A stretch of DNA of 64,000 nucleotides from Paenibacillus taichungensis (GTDB lineage Bacteria > Bacillota > Bacilli > Paenibacillales > Paenibacillaceae). The position numbers and the translations under genes were made by a program. Of this stretch, positions 62,861 to 64,000 are shown one piece after another. Positions within the stretch are counted from its first letter, which is position 1. Each line of letters starts with the position of its first letter. The notes below the pieces were generated by a model. It was not told the DNA's origin. It made no database searches and saw nothing but the letters and a program-made list of their open reading frames with translations. The DNA is taken from NCBI RefSeq assembly GCF_003287275.1, contig NZ_QEVW01000008.1, forward strand, positions 248,001-312,000, given 5' to 3'.

Positions 62861-64000
62861 TTAATATTGTTTCATCTTGGAACGGACCCTTGGATCGACA
62901 AAAGCGTACAACAGATCTACCACAACATTGATGATGGAGATCGTAATCGCTGTGTATATGACCCCGCCCATAATGCTCGGAATATCAGGGATAAACTGTT
63001 TATCCACAATGTAGCTGCCGAGACCGCTGATATTAAATACTTTCTCAGTTACAGCCGCCCCGCCAAGCATGCCTCCAAATTGAAGACCTACAACGGTTAC
63101 GATTGGAATTAGCGCATTGCGCACAGCATGTTTCAGCAGAACCTGTCGTTCACTTAATCCTTTGGCACGAGCAGTCATTACGTAATCCTCATGAATAACT
63201 TCCAGTGTGGAAGAGCGAGTCATACGGGCCACCGCAGCGGTTAATCCCGTTCCCAGAACAATCGTTGGCATAATAATAGACAGCCAGTTCTGTGGATTGA
63301 AGGTAGCCGGAAGCCACTGCAGCTTGATCGAAAAATTCAGGATAAAGATGAGTCCTTGCCAGAAATTCGGAATCGATAATCCAATCAATGCAATAAACAT
63401 GAATGTGTAATCAAACAGTGAATTGGGCTTGATCGCCGAGATGATACCGATGGGTAATGCAATGACAAGGGCAAGCAACAAGGAGATCACAGCCAGTGTT
63501 AACGTGATTGGAAACTTTCTGGCGATCGTAGCCGTGACATCTTCATTCCCTGAAAAAGACTTGCCGAGATCAAATAGAGCTATGCCCTTGATATTGTTCC
63601 AGAGTTGGACAAGATAGGGCTGATCCAGGCCATACACATGGTTAAAAGCTGCGATCTGTTCCTGTGTTGCTGTCTCTCCGAGAATGTTGGCTGCCGGATT
63701 GAATGGAGACAGGTACAAGATGGTGAATACAAGTGTTGCTACGCCCAGAATGACGAATACCGTCATCAGAATTCTTTCGAATATGTACTTTAGATAAGGA
63801 TTGCCATACAGAAACATCATGGCGTACATCAGACAGCCAGGAATAACCGATATCGCAAGGAACCAAGGTTTATCAATTATCGATTGGAATGTATCAGCCA
63901 TCGTCAGGCGCTGTTTCCCCTGTTCCTGAAGCTTGCTGAACGTTCGTTCCTTTAACTCCTTCTGAACTGATTCCTCCAGCCATTCCTCCGTTTGACGTTT
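62861..64000 (-). CDS. DppB-type ABC permease, 5' end beyond the window
   Basis: Permease with GDLGKSF-like LFDLGKSFSGNEDVTATIARKFP, PIGIISAIKPNSLFDY, the EAA-type loop TARAKGLSERQVLLKHAVRNAL and C-terminal AFVDPRVRSK. The reading frame stays open to the right edge: the 33 codons before ATG 63901 read charged helical sequence (RQTEEWLEESVQKELKERTF), and that ATG has no good ribosome site. The gene is therefore probably longer than the window shows and, like its partner permease, carries an N-terminal extension with an extra TM helix (FLAISVIPGCLMYAMMFLY). Confidence 0.82.
   Translation of the reverse strand, partial: KRQTEEWLEESVQKELKERTFSKLQEQGKQRLTMADTFQSIIDKPWFLAISVIPGCLMYAMMFLYGNPYLKYIFERILMTVFVILGVATLVFTILYLSPFNPAANILGETATQEQIAAFNHVYGLDQPYLVQLWNNIKGIALFDLGKSFSGNEDVTATIARKFPITLTLAVISLLLALVIALPIGIISAIKPNSLFDYTFMFIALIGLSIPNFWQGLIFILNFSIKLQWLPATFNPQNWLSIIMPTIVLGTGLTAAVARMTRSSTLEVIHEDYVMTARAKGLSERQVLLKHAVRNALIPIVTVVGLQFGGMLGGAAVTEKVFNISGLGSYIVDKQFIPDIPSIMGGVIYTAITISIINVVVDLLYAFVDPRVRSKMKQY

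Noticed and set aside
63938..63949. GAACGTTCGTTC, a LexA-box-like palindrome
   Set aside because: It lies inside the open reading frame of the DppB-type permease with no promoter elements around it.

Overview
The window looks like chromosomal DNA of a Gram-positive, soil- or plant-associated Bacillota member, most likely a Paenibacillus. The grounds are moderate GC content, strong AGGAGG-type ribosome binding sites with frequent TTG/GTG starts, SLH-domain and lipobox proteins, a Feu/Btr-type siderophore locus, a Kht K+/H+ antiporter operon, a meso-diaminopimelate dehydrogenase and many glycoside hydrolases and CUT1-type sugar transporters. No rRNA, tRNA, CRISPR array, insertion sequence or prophage was seen. 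The right edge cuts through a gene.

Layout. 0.1-0.75 kb: mazEF toxin-antitoxin pair. 1.0-5.1 kb: an acetyltransferase fused to a very large beta-rich region, coupled to an amidohydrolase. 5.2-10.3 kb: an APH-like kinase, a lipoprotein, a chemoreceptor with a sigma-D-like promoter and a HesB-like protein. 10.4-23.1 kb: a polysaccharide-utilisation region. It has a LacI-family regulator, a consensus promoter with repeated operator-like boxes, a CUT1 ABC transporter, two GH30 enzymes, a GH35 beta-galactosidase and a GH43-CBM42 enzyme; the set fits type II arabinogalactan. 23.2-30.3 kb: a sarcosine/N-methyltryptophan oxidase facing an operon of argininosuccinate-lyase-like enzyme, amidohydrolase and a second CUT1 transporter. 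30.5-37.1 kb: an iron-siderophore locus (esterase, AraC-PBP regulator, binding lipoprotein, two permeases, second esterase) with two Fur-like boxes and no ATPase gene.

37.2-44.2 kb: housekeeping and singletons (exonuclease III, alpha/beta hydrolase, a 48-aa secreted or membrane peptide, DAP dehydrogenase, a Cys-cluster/pentapeptide fusion, FMN reductase, glutamate dehydrogenase). 44.5-46.7 kb: Kht-type antiporter operon. 47-53.6 kb: mixed singletons and two decayed genes. 53.8-58.3 kb: two-component system, SLH protein and ankyrin lipoprotein. 58.5-59.4 kb: a small protein behind a LexA-box promoter, and a membrane protein. 59.45-64 kb (minus strand): an oligopeptide-type ABC transporter whose binding protein appears circularly permuted and whose permeases carry unusual N-terminal extensions.

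How parts work together. In the glycan region, extracellular or surface GH30 and GH43 enzymes would cut arabinogalactan side chains, the CUT1 transporter would import oligosaccharides, and the signal-less GH35 enzyme would split them inside the cell, under LacI-type and perhaps CcpA control. In the iron locus, Btr-like and Fur control would tie siderophore import to iron starvation, and the two esterases would release iron. The standouts for novelty are the permuted binding protein with its extended permeases, the acetyltransferase fusion, and the divergent argininosuccinate-lyase/amidohydrolase/sugar-transporter operon.
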